From NCBI GenBank assembly GCA_016795465.1, contig JAEUHK010000029.1:1-44601 (forward strand): a DNA stretch of 44,601 nucleotides. The letters run 5' to 3'. A program made the translations under genes and the position numbers. Within the stretch, counting starts at the first letter, position 1; each line of letters begins with the position of its first letter. The notes under the pieces are model-generated. The model was given only the letters and a program-made list of their open reading frames with translations, searched no databases and was not told the DNA's origin. Source of the DNA: Verrucomicrobiaceae bacterium. Lineage in GTDB: Bacteria; Verrucomicrobiota; Verrucomicrobiia; Verrucomicrobiales; Verrucomicrobiaceae. This document shows positions 16,765 to 25,680 of the stretch, in pieces.

Positions 16765-17898
16765 ATGTCTGCCGAACGTCCCTCCGCGATCCTTCGTTTT
16801 GTCGTCTTCCTCGTCGTTACCGTCGCCGTGGCCGGAGGGGGCTGGGTTTACTGGAAGAAGAAAAGCGCCGTTGCAGCAGCGCCTGCCAAAAGTGCGGCCA
16901 AAGGCGCGGCTCTCGTGACCACCGCGAAGGTCGTGAAGGACAATTTTGCCCTCGATCTCGATGCCATTGGCACCGTGCAGGCTTTTGAATCAGCGGACAT
17001 TTCTTCCAACGTCACCGAGCGTGTTACCGAGATCACCTTCAAGGATGGCGACTTCGTCAAAAAGGGCACGCTGCTGGCCAAGCTGAGTGATTCGGAAGAG
17101 CAGGCGATGCTCACCTCGGCCAAGGCCACGCTGGCGGAGGAAGAGCGTGAGATCGCCCGCCTGCAAAACCTCGTCAAAGAAGGCGCGGCTCCGGAGGCAC
17201 GCTTGCAGGAACGGCTTACGCTCGCAGACATCGCCCGGTCAAAGATTCGCGAGAGTGAAGCGAGGCTGGCGGACCGGCAGATCACCGCACCGTTTGATGG
17301 CTGGCTGGGCCTGCGCCGCATTAGCGTGGGAGCTTTGGTCTCACCGGGCACGGTGATTGCCTCGCTCGACAAGATCGACGTGGTGAAGATCGACTTTTTC
17401 GTGCCGGAGACCTACCTCGGCAGCGTGAAGGCCGGCACGGCGATCACCGCCAGTGCCGAGACGCTCAATGCGCGTCGCTTTGAAGGCAAACTGGCGCATC
17501 TCGACTCGCGCCTCGATCCGGTGACGCGATCTGTGGCCGCTCGTGCCGAGGTGCCGAATGCCGATCTCGCGCTGAAGCCTGGCATGCTCGTGATGGTGAC
17601 GCTGAAAGTGGAGCCGCACCTCTCGCTCGCGGTGCCAGAACGTTCGCTCGTGCCCATCGGCGCGAAGTCGTTTGTGTTCACCATCGTCGATGGAAAGGCC
17701 AAACGCCTCGAAGTGAAGACCGGCCTGCGCAAGCCGGGCGTGGTGGAGATCCGCTCCGGTCTGGAAGAAGGCCAGATCCTCGTCGCCGATGGTCTCGTGG
17801 GCCTGCAGGATGGTGCGGCGGTCAAAGTGGCCGGTGAATACAAGGGGCCGGTGAAGCCTTTCAATCCCGAGCAGGGCGGCACCGCGGCTCAGGAGTAG
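16765..17898 (+). CDS. efflux periplasmic adaptor (RND/MFP family), no pump adjacent
   Basis: A 377-residue membrane-fusion protein that would link an inner-membrane pump to an outer-membrane channel. It has an N-terminal anchor (FVVFLVVTVAVAGGGWVYW, residues 12-30), a biotinyl/lipoyl-like half (LDAIGTVQAFESADISSNV), a helical hairpin (residues about 110-165, EEEREIARLQNLVKEG and onwards), the second lipoyl half (DRQITAPFDGWLGLRRISVG) and a beta-barrel ending LKPGMLVMVTLKVEP. The pattern is that of adaptors serving HAE-type RND pumps. No RND pump or TolC gene follows: prfA converges 5 bases beyond the stop. It follows the PHP-domain gene closely. Confidence 0.9.
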   Translation: MSAERPSAILRFVVFLVVTVAVAGGGWVYWKKKSAVAAAPAKSAAKGAALVTTAKVVKDNFALDLDAIGTVQAFESADISSNVTERVTEITFKDGDFVKKGTLLAKLSDSEEQAMLTSAKATLAEEEREIARLQNLVKEGAAPEARLQERLTLADIARSKIRESEARLADRQITAPFDGWLGLRRISVGALVSPGTVIASLDKIDVVKIDFFVPETYLGSVKAGTAITASAETLNARRFEGKLAHLDSRLDPVTRSVAARAEVPNADLALKPGMLVMVTLKVEPHLSLAVPERSLVPIGAKSFVFTIVDGKAKRLEVKTGLRKPGVVEIRSGLEEGQILVADGLVGLQDGAAVKVAGEYKGPVKPFNPEQGGTAAQE

Positions 17899-17903
17899 TT
17901 CGT

Positions 17904-18983
17904 TTATCTCAACCCGGCCTCGGCAAGGCGCTCCTGCAAATCGGCGGCGAGCAAGGCCTGCTGCATCGGCTCGATCTTGCCCTGCACGAACTGGTCGAGG
18001 TTGTAGAGCGTCATTTCGATGCGGTGATCGGTGACGCGGTTCTGCGGGTAGTTGTAAGTGCGGATCTTTTCCTCGCGACCACCGCTGCCGATGAGATTGC
18101 GGCGGTTGGCGGAGTACTTCGCGGCTTCTTCCTGCTGCTTTTTCTCCAGCAAACGGCTGCGCAGGATGCTGAGAGCCTTTTCCTTGTTCTTGATCTGGCT
18201 GCGGCCGTCCTGGCAGCGCACGATGGTGCCGGTGGGGATGTGCAGGACCTGCACGGCGGAGTCGGTGGTGTTCACGCCCTGGCCTCCGGCACCGGAGGAG
18301 CGGCACACTTCGATGCGCACCTCATCGGGCTTGAGGTCGATGTCCACCTCCTCGGCCTCCGGCAGCACGGCCACGGTGGCGGCGGAGGTGTGGATGCGGC
18401 CCTGCGCCTCGGTGGCGGGCACTCGCTGCACGCGATGGACACCGCTTTCATACTTCAGCACGCGATACACATCCTCGCCGCTGACCTTGATGCTGGCTTC
18501 TTTGACGCCGCCCATGTCCGAAGGGCTGCTTTCGAGTGCCTCGACCTTCCAGCCGCGGTTTTCGGCAAAGCGGGTGTACATGCGCAAAAGGTCGCCCGCG
18601 AAGATCGCGGCCTCGTCACCACCGGTGCCGGCTCGGAACTCCATGATCACATCACGCCCTTCGAGCGGATCAGGCGGCAAAATGGACTCTTGAATGGCCT
18701 TTTCGAGATCGACGAGGCGCTGCTCCAGCACGGGAATTTCGGCCGCGGCCATCTCGGCCAGTTCTTTGTCGTCGAGCGACTTCGCCATCTCGCGGTTCTC
18801 GACCAGCTCGGTCTGCGCTTTTTGAAACTGGTCCCAGTATTCGAGCAGCTTTTGCAGCCCGCGATGCTCGCGCAGCAGCTCACCGGCCTTCTTCGCGTCG
18901 TCGAAGAAGTTTGGGCGGCCGATGACGTCCTCGAGATCGGCGAAGCGGGTGCGTTTGGCCTCGATGATGGGCGCGTAATTCAT
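17904..18983 (-). CDS. prfA: peptide chain release factor 1
   Basis: RF1 recognises UAA and UAG in the ribosomal A site and triggers peptide release. The 359 residues match the normal length. The stop-codon-reading tripeptide Pro189-Ala190-Thr191 is in HRVQRVPATEAQGRIHTS. The peptidyl-transferase motif Gly233-Gly234-Gln235 is in RSSGAGGQGVNTTDSAV, with Gly instead of the more familiar His after the Gln. The acidic GTGGDEAAIFAGDLLRMY segment and LKPDEVRIEVCRSSG are also typical. rpmE lies upstream on the same strand, separated by a hairpin terminator. prmC, the methyltransferase that modifies the GGQ glutamine and often follows prfA, is not adjacent. Confidence 0.98.
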   Translation of the reverse strand: MNYAPIIEAKRTRFADLEDVIGRPNFFDDAKKAGELLREHRGLQKLLEYWDQFQKAQTELVENREMAKSLDDKELAEMAAAEIPVLEQRLVDLEKAIQESILPPDPLEGRDVIMEFRAGTGGDEAAIFAGDLLRMYTRFAENRGWKVEALESSPSDMGGVKEASIKVSGEDVYRVLKYESGVHRVQRVPATEAQGRIHTSAATVAVLPEAEEVDIDLKPDEVRIEVCRSSGAGGQGVNTTDSAVQVLHIPTGTIVRCQDGRSQIKNKEKALSILRSRLLEKKQQEEAAKYSANRRNLIGSGGREEKIRTYNYPQNRVTDHRIEMTLYNLDQFVQGKIEPMQQALLAADLQERLAEAGLR

Positions 18984-19011
18984 GAAAAGTGGAAAGGCGG
19001 ATGCGTGGCGG

Positions 19012-19053
19012 ACAAAACAAAACGGTGCCCGGCACGAGGCACGGACACCGTTT
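19012..19053 (-). terminator. rho-independent terminator after rpmE
   Basis: On the minus strand AAACGGTG (19053-19046) pairs with CACCGTTT (19027-19020); inner bases TCCG and CGGG extend the stem. A T-rich tract (TTGTTTTGT) follows. It lies 23 bases after the rpmE stop and ahead of prfA (start 18983), so the two are at least partly separate transcripts. Confidence 0.75.
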
Positions 19054-19076
19054 GGTTAAAAGGAGGAGATGGAAGA

Positions 19077-19322
19077 CTAGGCGCTGGCTTCGGCGGTGGG
19101 CTTCGGAGCCGTGCGGCGGGCGCGGGTGCTGCCGTAGCGCTGGGCGAACTTGTCCACGCGGCCGGCGGTGTCGATGAAGCGCTGCTCACCGGTGAAGAAG
19201 GGGTGGCAGGCGGCGCAGATGCCGATGCGGAGGTTTTGAATCGTCGAGATCGTGTCATAGACGGCACCGCAGGTGCAGGTGATCGTCGTCTCGAAGGTCT
19301 TGGGATGGATTTCAGCTTTCAT
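19077..19322 (-). CDS. rpmE: 50S ribosomal protein L31, zinc-binding form
   Basis: L31 sits in the large subunit and bridges it to the small-subunit head. The 81-residue protein starts at the ATG ending at 19322 (MKAEIHPKTFETTITCTCGA). It keeps all four zinc ligands: Cys16 and Cys18 (TCTCG), and Cys36 and Cys39 (GICAACHPFFTG). It is therefore the Cys-containing form, not the Cys-free YtiA/RpmE2 paralogue made under zinc starvation. The family core EQRFIDTAGRVDKFAQRYG follows, and a basic, Ala/Pro-rich tail (TRARRTAPKPTAEASA) ends it. A reading frame open further upstream has no ribosomal-protein character. The prfA neighbour is a common arrangement. Confidence 0.96.
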   Translation of the reverse strand: MKAEIHPKTFETTITCTCGAVYDTISTIQNLRIGICAACHPFFTGEQRFIDTAGRVDKFAQRYGSTRARRTAPKPTAEASA

Positions 19323-19487
19323 GGGATGTTTGGAGGTCCACGGAAGGCCGGCGAGGTCGAAAAGGTGTTCTTTCGCCGGAGCGTGGGGCGCGGATGGTAG
19401 AGGCGAATCCCCTCCCGTCAAGCCCGCATGCAGTCCCGGCGACCCGGGGTTGCAGGGCAGGGCAGATGCTCCAAAATCGGCCCACGC

Positions 19488-19688
19488 ATGCAAATCACCC
19501 TCAACGGCGAAAAACGCGCTTTCGACGCCCCTTTGACCATCCGTGACCTCCTGGCCGCTGTCGGCCTCGCGGGCAAACCGGTCGTCGTGGAGCAAAACCA
19601 GGCCGCGTTGCTGCCTCGCGAGCTCGACACCGCCACCGTGGCGGACGGCGATGTGATTGAAGTGGTGCAGATCACCGCCGGGGGCTGA
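19488..19688 (+). CDS. thiS: sulfur carrier protein ThiS
   Basis: A 66-residue ubiquitin-fold sulfur carrier. The start at 19488 gives MQITLNGEKRAFDAPLTIRD, and the protein ends VADGDVIEVVQITAGG. The C-terminal Gly-Gly is the group adenylated by ThiF and converted to a thiocarboxylate that gives sulfur to ThiG for the thiazole of thiamine. Core motifs LLAAVGLAGKPVVVEQNQ and LLPREL are typical. No thiG, thiF, thiE or thiO is adjacent; the upstream gene rpmE is divergent and the downstream gene converges 5 bases after the stop. I looked for a TPP riboswitch in 19323-19487 and saw none. MoaD is less likely because of the LPRE segment and length. Confidence 0.92.
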   Translation: MQITLNGEKRAFDAPLTIRDLLAAVGLAGKPVVVEQNQAALLPRELDTATVADGDVIEVVQITAGG

Positions 19689-19693
19689 GGGCT

Positions 19694-22060
19694 TCAATCT
19701 CGCGCCTTGAGCACAGCGATCATGTCGAGCTTACTCAGCATGCGGCTGACGACGGCAAACGAGGCCAGAGCCGCTCCGAGCACCACCATCACGGCGAGCG
19801 AATAAGTGAACAGGCTGATCTTCAGCGGCAGGCGCACGGTTTCGGTGCGTAACTGCGTGATGATGAAGGTGGCCAGCCCGCGGCCAAACAGCAGACCCAT
19901 CGGCAGCGCGGCCAGCACAAGCAGCGTGAGCTCGCCGAGCAGCACGCCGGCGACTTCCCGCTGCGTGAAGCCGACCACGCGGAGCGTCGCGAGATCTCGA
20001 CCACGCTCGCTGAGGGCGATGCGGGCACTGTTATAAACCACGCCAAAGGCCACGATGATGGCGAGCGTGAGGTAAAGTTTGCGAATGATGCCAATGCTCT
20101 GCCCCGTGGTGCTGCGAAAAGCCTCCAACTGGTCCTGCTTCACCAGCGTGATGGCGATGCGCGGCGTGTCCTTCACCTCGCGCATGAACTCGCTCCAGTG
20201 CTTCTTGTCCACGGCAAGGTAGGCACCGCTCACCGTCTCGCCTTCGTGCATCAGGCGGCGCAACGCGTCGATATCCATGTAGGCCGCCACACCGGCGAAG
20301 TCCTCCAAAAAGCCACGCACCGGCACCTCACGTGTTGCTCGCTGGCCTTCGAGGGCCTGCACCTGGATCACATCGCCAATGCGGGCACCGAGGATTTCGC
20401 CGAGCTGCTTGGACATGATGATGCCCTCCTCCGGCATGGCGATGAGGCGGCCCTTGTCATCCATCATGCGATTCAGGTCCGCACCACGCGGCATGCCGGT
20501 GATCGCGAGCTTTCGCGAGTGATGGCCATGCCGCACGCGGGCCTGCACGGCGCGGATCGGCTCCGCACGCTGCACGCCGGGCAGATGCTCCAGATCATGC
20601 AAAGCACTGCCGCTGCCTGGCTCCGCGAGAAAGACCACCGCGTCCTGCCGCTGCACGTCATTCCATTGATAAGTGAGCAGGTAATCGATGCTGTCCGCCA
20701 TCGAGCCGGGCAGCACCATCAGCCCCGTGGCCAGCGAGAGGCCTGCCATCGTGAACACCGCCTGCAACGGCCGCCGCTCGATGTTTCGCAAAGCCATGCG
20801 CAGCCCCACGCCGAAGAGCTTGGTGAGTCCCGCACGCTCCAGCAGCGAGGGCTTGAAGTCCGCGGGAGGCTCCGGCCGCATCGCCTCGGCGGGCGGCAGC
20901 TTCACCGCCATCCACACCACGCTCACCACGCCCACCACACTGGCCGCCGCACTCACGACGAGGGCGATGCCCCAGGCGCTGTAGTCCATCATGAAATTCA
21001 GCGCCGGGAAGCGGAAGAAGAGATCATAAATCGCGAGCAGCTTTCCGCCAAACCAGCGCCCCACCAGCCCGCCCGTCACCGTGCCGAGCACGACGATCAC
21101 GAGCGCATAGCTGAGGTAATGCCGCCCCACTTGCCACGAAGAATAACCCAGCGCCTTGAGCTGCGCGATCTGCTCGCGTTGCAGCCGCACGAGCCTCGCG
21201 AGCACCGCATTGACCATGAAAGCCGCCACGCTCAGGAAGACGACGGGATAGGCATACGACAAGGCGCGGATGACCTTCAGCTCATCATCGAGTCGCTTGG
21301 CGCTCGCATGATCGGCACGCGTGTAGGCACCTTGCGCACCATAGTCGGCGAGCAGGCGGTCCAGCTCCGCCATCACCGGCGCGGCCACCACACCGGGAGC
21401 GAGGTCGATGCAGAAGTCATTGAACGCACCGTCCATGTTGTAAGGCACCGCGATGGACCGCTCGTTCATCCAGAAGACGCCGTAGCGCTTCTTGTCCGGC
21501 AGTGTCTCGCCCGGTCGTGCCTCAAAAACGAACTCGGGAGACAAACCGATGCCGCAGATGCGGATCTCATCGCGACGGCCATTGATGATCGCCACCAGTT
21601 CATCGCCGAGGCGAAGCTTGTTGGCATCTGCAAAGGCCTCACTCACCACCGCCTCGTTTCTCGCATCGCTGCGTGGAAGGCTTCCGCGGCGCAAAAAGAG
21701 CTGGTTGAGCACCTGCGGGCCATCTTCGGGCAGGGACACCAAATGCGCTGTGGCAGGCTCGTCGATGCCTTCGAGGTCCAGCGTTGCATTCACGACCACT
21801 CGCGTCTGCACCGCCGCCACGCCGGGGATCGCTGCCATGCGGTCCGCGAGGGCTTTCGGAGCCCGTTTGAGGCTGCCAAACACATCGGCAAGCCGGTGAC
21901 GCTGATAATAGGCATCACGCGTGCGTTCGAGCGTCAGGATGATGCTCCGCGTCATGATCATCATCGCCAGTCCGCAGGCCATCACGAGGCTCACTGCCAC
22001 GATCTGCCCTTTCATGCGACCAAGGTCGCGGAAGAGCTTCAAATCGAGCGGCGTGAGCAT
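19694..22060 (-). CDS. ABC transporter permease with two FtsX domains
   Basis: A 788-residue inner-membrane permease with duplicated FtsX-like halves. The N-terminus (MLTPLDLKLFRDLGRMKGQI) leads into the first membrane segment VSLVMACGLAMMIMTRSII, followed by a large periplasmic MacB-like domain. A group of three segments begins at YAYPVVFLSVAAFMVNAVLARLV. A second anchor (AVFTMAGLSLATGLMVLPGSM), a second periplasmic domain and a final trio starting LYLTLAIIVAFGVVYNSARIALSERGRDLATLRVVGF follow. The linker AVKLPPAEAMRPEPP marks the join. Such permeases export lipoproteins, lipids or drugs together with an ATPase and often a MacA-like adaptor. No ATPase gene is in this window. A GTG at 22075 would add five residues. 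uvrB ends 55 bases upstream. Confidence 0.9.
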   Translation of the reverse strand: MLTPLDLKLFRDLGRMKGQIVAVSLVMACGLAMMIMTRSIILTLERTRDAYYQRHRLADVFGSLKRAPKALADRMAAIPGVAAVQTRVVVNATLDLEGIDEPATAHLVSLPEDGPQVLNQLFLRRGSLPRSDARNEAVVSEAFADANKLRLGDELVAIINGRRDEIRICGIGLSPEFVFEARPGETLPDKKRYGVFWMNERSIAVPYNMDGAFNDFCIDLAPGVVAAPVMAELDRLLADYGAQGAYTRADHASAKRLDDELKVIRALSYAYPVVFLSVAAFMVNAVLARLVRLQREQIAQLKALGYSSWQVGRHYLSYALVIVVLGTVTGGLVGRWFGGKLLAIYDLFFRFPALNFMMDYSAWGIALVVSAAASVVGVVSVVWMAVKLPPAEAMRPEPPADFKPSLLERAGLTKLFGVGLRMALRNIERRPLQAVFTMAGLSLATGLMVLPGSMADSIDYLLTYQWNDVQRQDAVVFLAEPGSGSALHDLEHLPGVQRAEPIRAVQARVRHGHHSRKLAITGMPRGADLNRMMDDKGRLIAMPEEGIIMSKQLGEILGARIGDVIQVQALEGQRATREVPVRGFLEDFAGVAAYMDIDALRRLMHEGETVSGAYLAVDKKHWSEFMREVKDTPRIAITLVKQDQLEAFRSTTGQSIGIIRKLYLTLAIIVAFGVVYNSARIALSERGRDLATLRVVGFTQREVAGVLLGELTLLVLAALPMGLLFGRGLATFIITQLRTETVRLPLKISLFTYSLAVMVVLGAALASFAVVSRMLSKLDMIAVLKARD

Positions 22061-22115
22061 GGGGGAATGGCCCACGAATCATCGCAGAAGCCGCACGATG
22101 CAAGCGCCGTGCCGC

Positions 22116-24290
22116 TCACTTCTTCTTCCCGCGTTTCGGTTTGCCGTATTTCACCTCCTGGCGGGGCGGCAGGTCGCCGGTCGAGCCTTCGACGCGTTTT
22201 TTGAGCTCGCGAATCTGATCGCGCAAAAGGGCGGCTCGCTCGTATTCGAGTTTCATGGCGGCTTCGGCCATTTCTTGTTCGAGTTCGCGAATGGTCTCCG
22301 TGACAGCAAAATCGCCACCGCCTTCGCGGACGACGCTTTCCTCGACCTCCTTTGCCTTGCCGAGGATGTGCAGGCTCTCCTGCACGGCTCGGCGCACGGT
22401 CTGCGGCGTGATGCCGTGCTTCTCGTTGTGCTCGATCTGCACCTGACGGCGGTAGCTGCTGATGTTGAGGAGTCCGCGGATGCTTTGCGTCTGAATGTCC
22501 GCGAAGAGCACCACCTCGCCCGCCACATGTCGCGCGGCACGTCCCGCAGTCTGGATGAGCGACGTCTCGCTGCGCAAAAAGCCTTCTTTGTCCGCGTCGA
22601 GGATGCACACGAGACTCACTTCCGGCAAATCGAGGCCCTCGCGGAGCAGATTGATACCCACCAGCACATCACAGTCGCCTTTGCGTAGGCTGCGGAGGAT
22701 TTCGACACGCTCGATGGCGTCGATATCGCTGTGCAGGTAGCGAACCTTGAGGTTCAGATTGCGCAAATAGTCCGTCAGGTCCTCGGCGGTGCGTTTGGTG
22801 AGTGTGGTGACCAACACGCGCTCACCCTTCTCGATGCGCTGACGGCAAAGTTCGATGGTTTCGTCGATCTGGCCCTTCAGCGGCTTGATGGTGATGATCG
22901 GGTCGAGCAGGCCCGTGGGCCGGATGATCTGCTCGACGACGAGCGGACGCTTGGGCGTGGTCACATCGAACTTTTCGACCGATTCGCTGCTTCCGCTCAC
23001 GCGGATGGCCTTGCCGGGCTGCGCGGCGGGAATACCGTCATCAGGCTTTTTGTTCGGAATATAGCCCGTGTTGCCCACGATGCTGTTTTCCATCTCAAAG
23101 CGGGCCGGAGTGGCGCTCACATAAACAAGCTGCCCCACCTTGCCCATGAACTCCTCGAAACGCAGCGGGCGGTTGTCGAGCGCACTCGGCAGGCGGAAGC
23201 CATGCTCCACGAGCACGGTTTTGCGCGATTTGTCGCCCTCATACATGCCACCGATCTGTGGGATGGTGGCGTGGCTTTCATCGACGAAGACGATCGGCGG
23301 CTCCGGGAAGAAATCGAGCAGCGTGCCCGGCGTCGCGCCCGGTGCACGACCCGTGAGATGGCGGCTGTAGTTCTCGATGCCTTGGCAGAAGCCCATCTCC
23401 TGCATCATCTCGATGTCATACTGCGTGCGCATTTTGATGCGTTGGGCTTCGAGCAGCTTTCCTTCCTTCTCAAACCACGCCACGCGTTCATCGAGTTCCT
23501 CGCGGATTTTGACGATGGCCTTGCGCAGCTTGTCGCCGGGTGTGACGAACTGTTTCGCGGGAAAAATCGTGTAGCTGGGCAGTTTCAGCGTCACCGTGCC
23601 CGTGAGCACGTCCACGGCGCTGATACGGTCGATCTCATCGCCGAAGAACTCGATGCGAATGGCCTCGTTTTCGAGGTAAGCGGGCACGACCTCGATCACA
23701 TCGCCACGAGCGCGGAATTTGCCGCGCTGGAGCTGGTAGTCATTCCGTTCGTAGAGCATGTCCACGAGCTTCGTGAGCAGTTCCTCACGCGTCATCTGCT
23801 TCCCCGTGTGAAGCGGCACCATCATGCCTTCGTAGTCCTCCGGCGAGCCCAAGCCATAGATGCAGCTCACACTGGCCACGACGATGGTGTCTTTGCGTGT
23901 GAGCAGCGCCCCCATGCTGGAGAGGCGCAGCCGCTCGATCTCGTCGTTCACGTTCGAGTCCTTCTCGATGTAGGTGTCCGTGCGCGGGATGTAGGCCTCT
24001 GGCTGGTAGTAGTCGAAGTAGCTCACGAAATACTCCACCGAGTTCTCCGGGAAGAAATTCTTGAACTCCGAGTAGAGCTGCGCGGCGAGGGTTTTGTTGT
24101 GCGAGAACACCAGCGCCGGCTTGCCGATCTCCGCGATCACATTCGCCATCGTGAAGGTCTTGCCGCTGCCCGTCACGCCGAGCAGCGTCTGATGCCGGTT
24201 TCCTGCCCGCACGGACTTCACCAGCTTCGCGATGGCCTGCGTCTGGTCGCCGCGCGGGTGAAATTCGGGGTTGAGCTGGAAAACGGACAT
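22116..24290 (-). CDS. uvrB: excinuclease ABC subunit B
   Basis: UvrB is the damage-verifying helicase-like subunit of nucleotide excision repair. The 724-residue protein has Walker A at residues 38-45 (GVTGSGKT), the strand-separating beta-hairpin region SYFDYYQPEAYIPRTDTYIE, the DEAD-type box FVDESHATIPQ, helicase motifs V and VI (VGINLLREGLDLPEVSLV and SLIQTAGRAARH), and the C-terminal UVR motif that binds UvrC (AAMKLEYERAALLRDQIREL). A basic tail (KYGKPKRGKKK) ends it. A GAGAAGG sequence just before the ATG is one of the better Shine-Dalgarno matches in the window. It lies between the Tm-1-like gene and the FtsX permease, all on the minus strand. Confidence 0.98.
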   Translation of the reverse strand: MSVFQLNPEFHPRGDQTQAIAKLVKSVRAGNRHQTLLGVTGSGKTFTMANVIAEIGKPALVFSHNKTLAAQLYSEFKNFFPENSVEYFVSYFDYYQPEAYIPRTDTYIEKDSNVNDEIERLRLSSMGALLTRKDTIVVASVSCIYGLGSPEDYEGMMVPLHTGKQMTREELLTKLVDMLYERNDYQLQRGKFRARGDVIEVVPAYLENEAIRIEFFGDEIDRISAVDVLTGTVTLKLPSYTIFPAKQFVTPGDKLRKAIVKIREELDERVAWFEKEGKLLEAQRIKMRTQYDIEMMQEMGFCQGIENYSRHLTGRAPGATPGTLLDFFPEPPIVFVDESHATIPQIGGMYEGDKSRKTVLVEHGFRLPSALDNRPLRFEEFMGKVGQLVYVSATPARFEMENSIVGNTGYIPNKKPDDGIPAAQPGKAIRVSGSSESVEKFDVTTPKRPLVVEQIIRPTGLLDPIITIKPLKGQIDETIELCRQRIEKGERVLVTTLTKRTAEDLTDYLRNLNLKVRYLHSDIDAIERVEILRSLRKGDCDVLVGINLLREGLDLPEVSLVCILDADKEGFLRSETSLIQTAGRAARHVAGEVVLFADIQTQSIRGLLNISSYRRQVQIEHNEKHGITPQTVRRAVQESLHILGKAKEVEESVVREGGGDFAVTETIRELEQEMAEAAMKLEYERAALLRDQIRELKKRVEGSTGDLPPRQEVKYGKPKRGKKK

Positions 24291-24355
24291 GCCTTCTCGC
24301 TATGCCGTCAAGCCTGCGCGGGTCAAGGCACCAGCAGTCAAATCATCCGCGAAGC

Positions 24356-25573
24356 TCAAGCAGCCTTCCGGGCAGGCAAACTGGCCAGCAAGGTCTTCGC
24401 GCAGGCTTCGGCGAATTCGGGGGCGTTGATCTCGCAGTCCAGTTCGAGGAGGGGGACACCGGGTTTGAGGTGTTGTTTGATGCCTTCGAAGAGCGCGGCA
24501 TCGGCCTCGGGGCTGTGGAAGGGCTTTCCGGTGGCGCTGATGATGCTGATGGCCTTTTTCGGCAGCAGCACGGTGACGGGGCCGCGGCAGGCATTGGCCT
24601 TCTCGGCGAGGATGCGGCCGAGTTCGGCGCATTCGGCGGCATTCGTCCGCATGAGCGTTACCTGCGGATTGTGGATGTAGAAGGTGCGGCCTTCGAACTT
24701 GGTCGGCACGGTGGCGCGTTCGCCGAAATTGACCATGTCGAGGCAGCCGGGGGTGATGATGGAGGGAATGCCTGCCTTGGCCGCGGCATCGAGTCGCGTG
24801 GGCCCAGCACCGAGGATGCCGCCGACGTATTCGTCCGCCCATTCGGTGGTGGTGATGTCCAAAACGCCCGCGAACATGCCGCTCTCGATGAGGGATTCCA
24901 TGATGCGGCCGCCGGTGCCGGTGGCGTGGAAGACGAGCACCTCGTAGCCGGCGTCTTCGAGGATCTTCTTGGCCATGTTCACGCAGTCGGTGGTGTTGCC
25001 AAACATGGACGCGGCGATGAGCGGCTTGTCTTCACCGGCAGGCACATTCGTCTCGACCATGCCGCAGATGGCTCCGGCGGCGCGGGCCAGCAGCACGCGG
25101 GAGATGCGATTGATGCCGCTGACATCGACGATGCTGGGGAACATGACGATGTCCTTCGTGCCGACATACGGGGCCACATTGCCCGCGGCGAGCGTGGAGA
25201 CCATCACCTTTGGAAAGCCGACGGGCAGGGCACGCATGGCGGCGCTGCCGATGGCGGTGCCGCCGCCGCCACCGAGGGAGATGACGCCCTGCACGCGGCC
25301 GTCGCTGACGAGTTTGGCCAGATACACCGCGGCCGCGCCTGCCATGGCGGTGACGGCTTCACCACGGTCTTTCCGGGCCATGATGCCCGCGAGGTCCACG
25401 CCGTTCGCGGCGGCGACTTCTTCGCGGGTGACATCGGGCTTCACCTGCGGGGCCTCGCCGCTGCCGGTGTCGATGAGCAAGGGCTGGTGGCCGCGGGAGC
25501 GGATGATTTCCGCCACGTAGGCGTGTTCGTGGCCTTTGGTGTCGAGGGTGCCGAGGACTGCGATGGTGGACAT
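24356..25573 (-). CDS. Tm-1-like ATP-binding protein (UPF0261)
   Basis: A 405-residue cytosolic protein of the UPF0261/Tm-1-like family. The plant Tm-1 protein of this fold binds ATP and blocks tobamovirus replication; the role of the bacterial forms is not established. Residues show the family start (STIAVLGTLDTKGHEHAYVA), the glycine-rich nucleotide site GVISLGGGGGTAIGSAAMRA, LPVGFPKVMVSTLAAGNVAP, the effector-like region VFHATGTGGRIMESLIESG, and a C-terminal half with ITPGCLDMVNFGER and FYIHNPQVTLMRTNAAE. Partners sometimes found with it, such as a phosphoenolpyruvate hydrolase-like TIM-barrel gene, are not adjacent. The divergent SHD1 peptidase begins 151 bases upstream. Confidence 0.93.
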   Translation of the reverse strand: MSTIAVLGTLDTKGHEHAYVAEIIRSRGHQPLLIDTGSGEAPQVKPDVTREEVAAANGVDLAGIMARKDRGEAVTAMAGAAAVYLAKLVSDGRVQGVISLGGGGGTAIGSAAMRALPVGFPKVMVSTLAAGNVAPYVGTKDIVMFPSIVDVSGINRISRVLLARAAGAICGMVETNVPAGEDKPLIAASMFGNTTDCVNMAKKILEDAGYEVLVFHATGTGGRIMESLIESGMFAGVLDITTTEWADEYVGGILGAGPTRLDAAAKAGIPSIITPGCLDMVNFGERATVPTKFEGRTFYIHNPQVTLMRTNAAECAELGRILAEKANACRGPVTVLLPKKAISIISATGKPFHSPEADAALFEGIKQHLKPGVPLLELDCEINAPEFAEACAKTLLASLPARKAA

Positions 25574-25680
25574 AAGCGGGAAAAGATGGCGATTGGAACG
25601 GAAAGGCCGCCGGATGGCAACCTCTCAAATGACTCCGCCACGCACTTTGGACTATCCATTCTCCTCCACGGGAAATGGGA

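Noticed and set aside
18278..18290. GGQ followed by Gly in RF1 as a functional anomaly
   Set aside because: The Gln235 and both glycines are intact, and I recall RF1 proteins in other lineages with Gly at the next position, so it is more likely normal variation.
18024..19400. 458-codon open frame on the plus strand
   Set aside because: Antisense to prfA and rpmE; low-complexity Leu/Ala/Gly/His translation without recognisable domains.
19323..19487. Possible TPP riboswitch ahead of thiS
   Set aside because: No CUGAGA-type box or other conserved THI-element segment could be found in the leader.
20198..22204. 668-codon open frame on the plus strand
   Set aside because: Antisense to the FtsX permease, whose membrane segments and domain order are clear; the plus-strand translation is His/Arg-rich noise.
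22731..24680. 649-codon open frame on the plus strand
   Set aside because: Antisense shadow of uvrB; the minus-strand frame has every UvrB motif.
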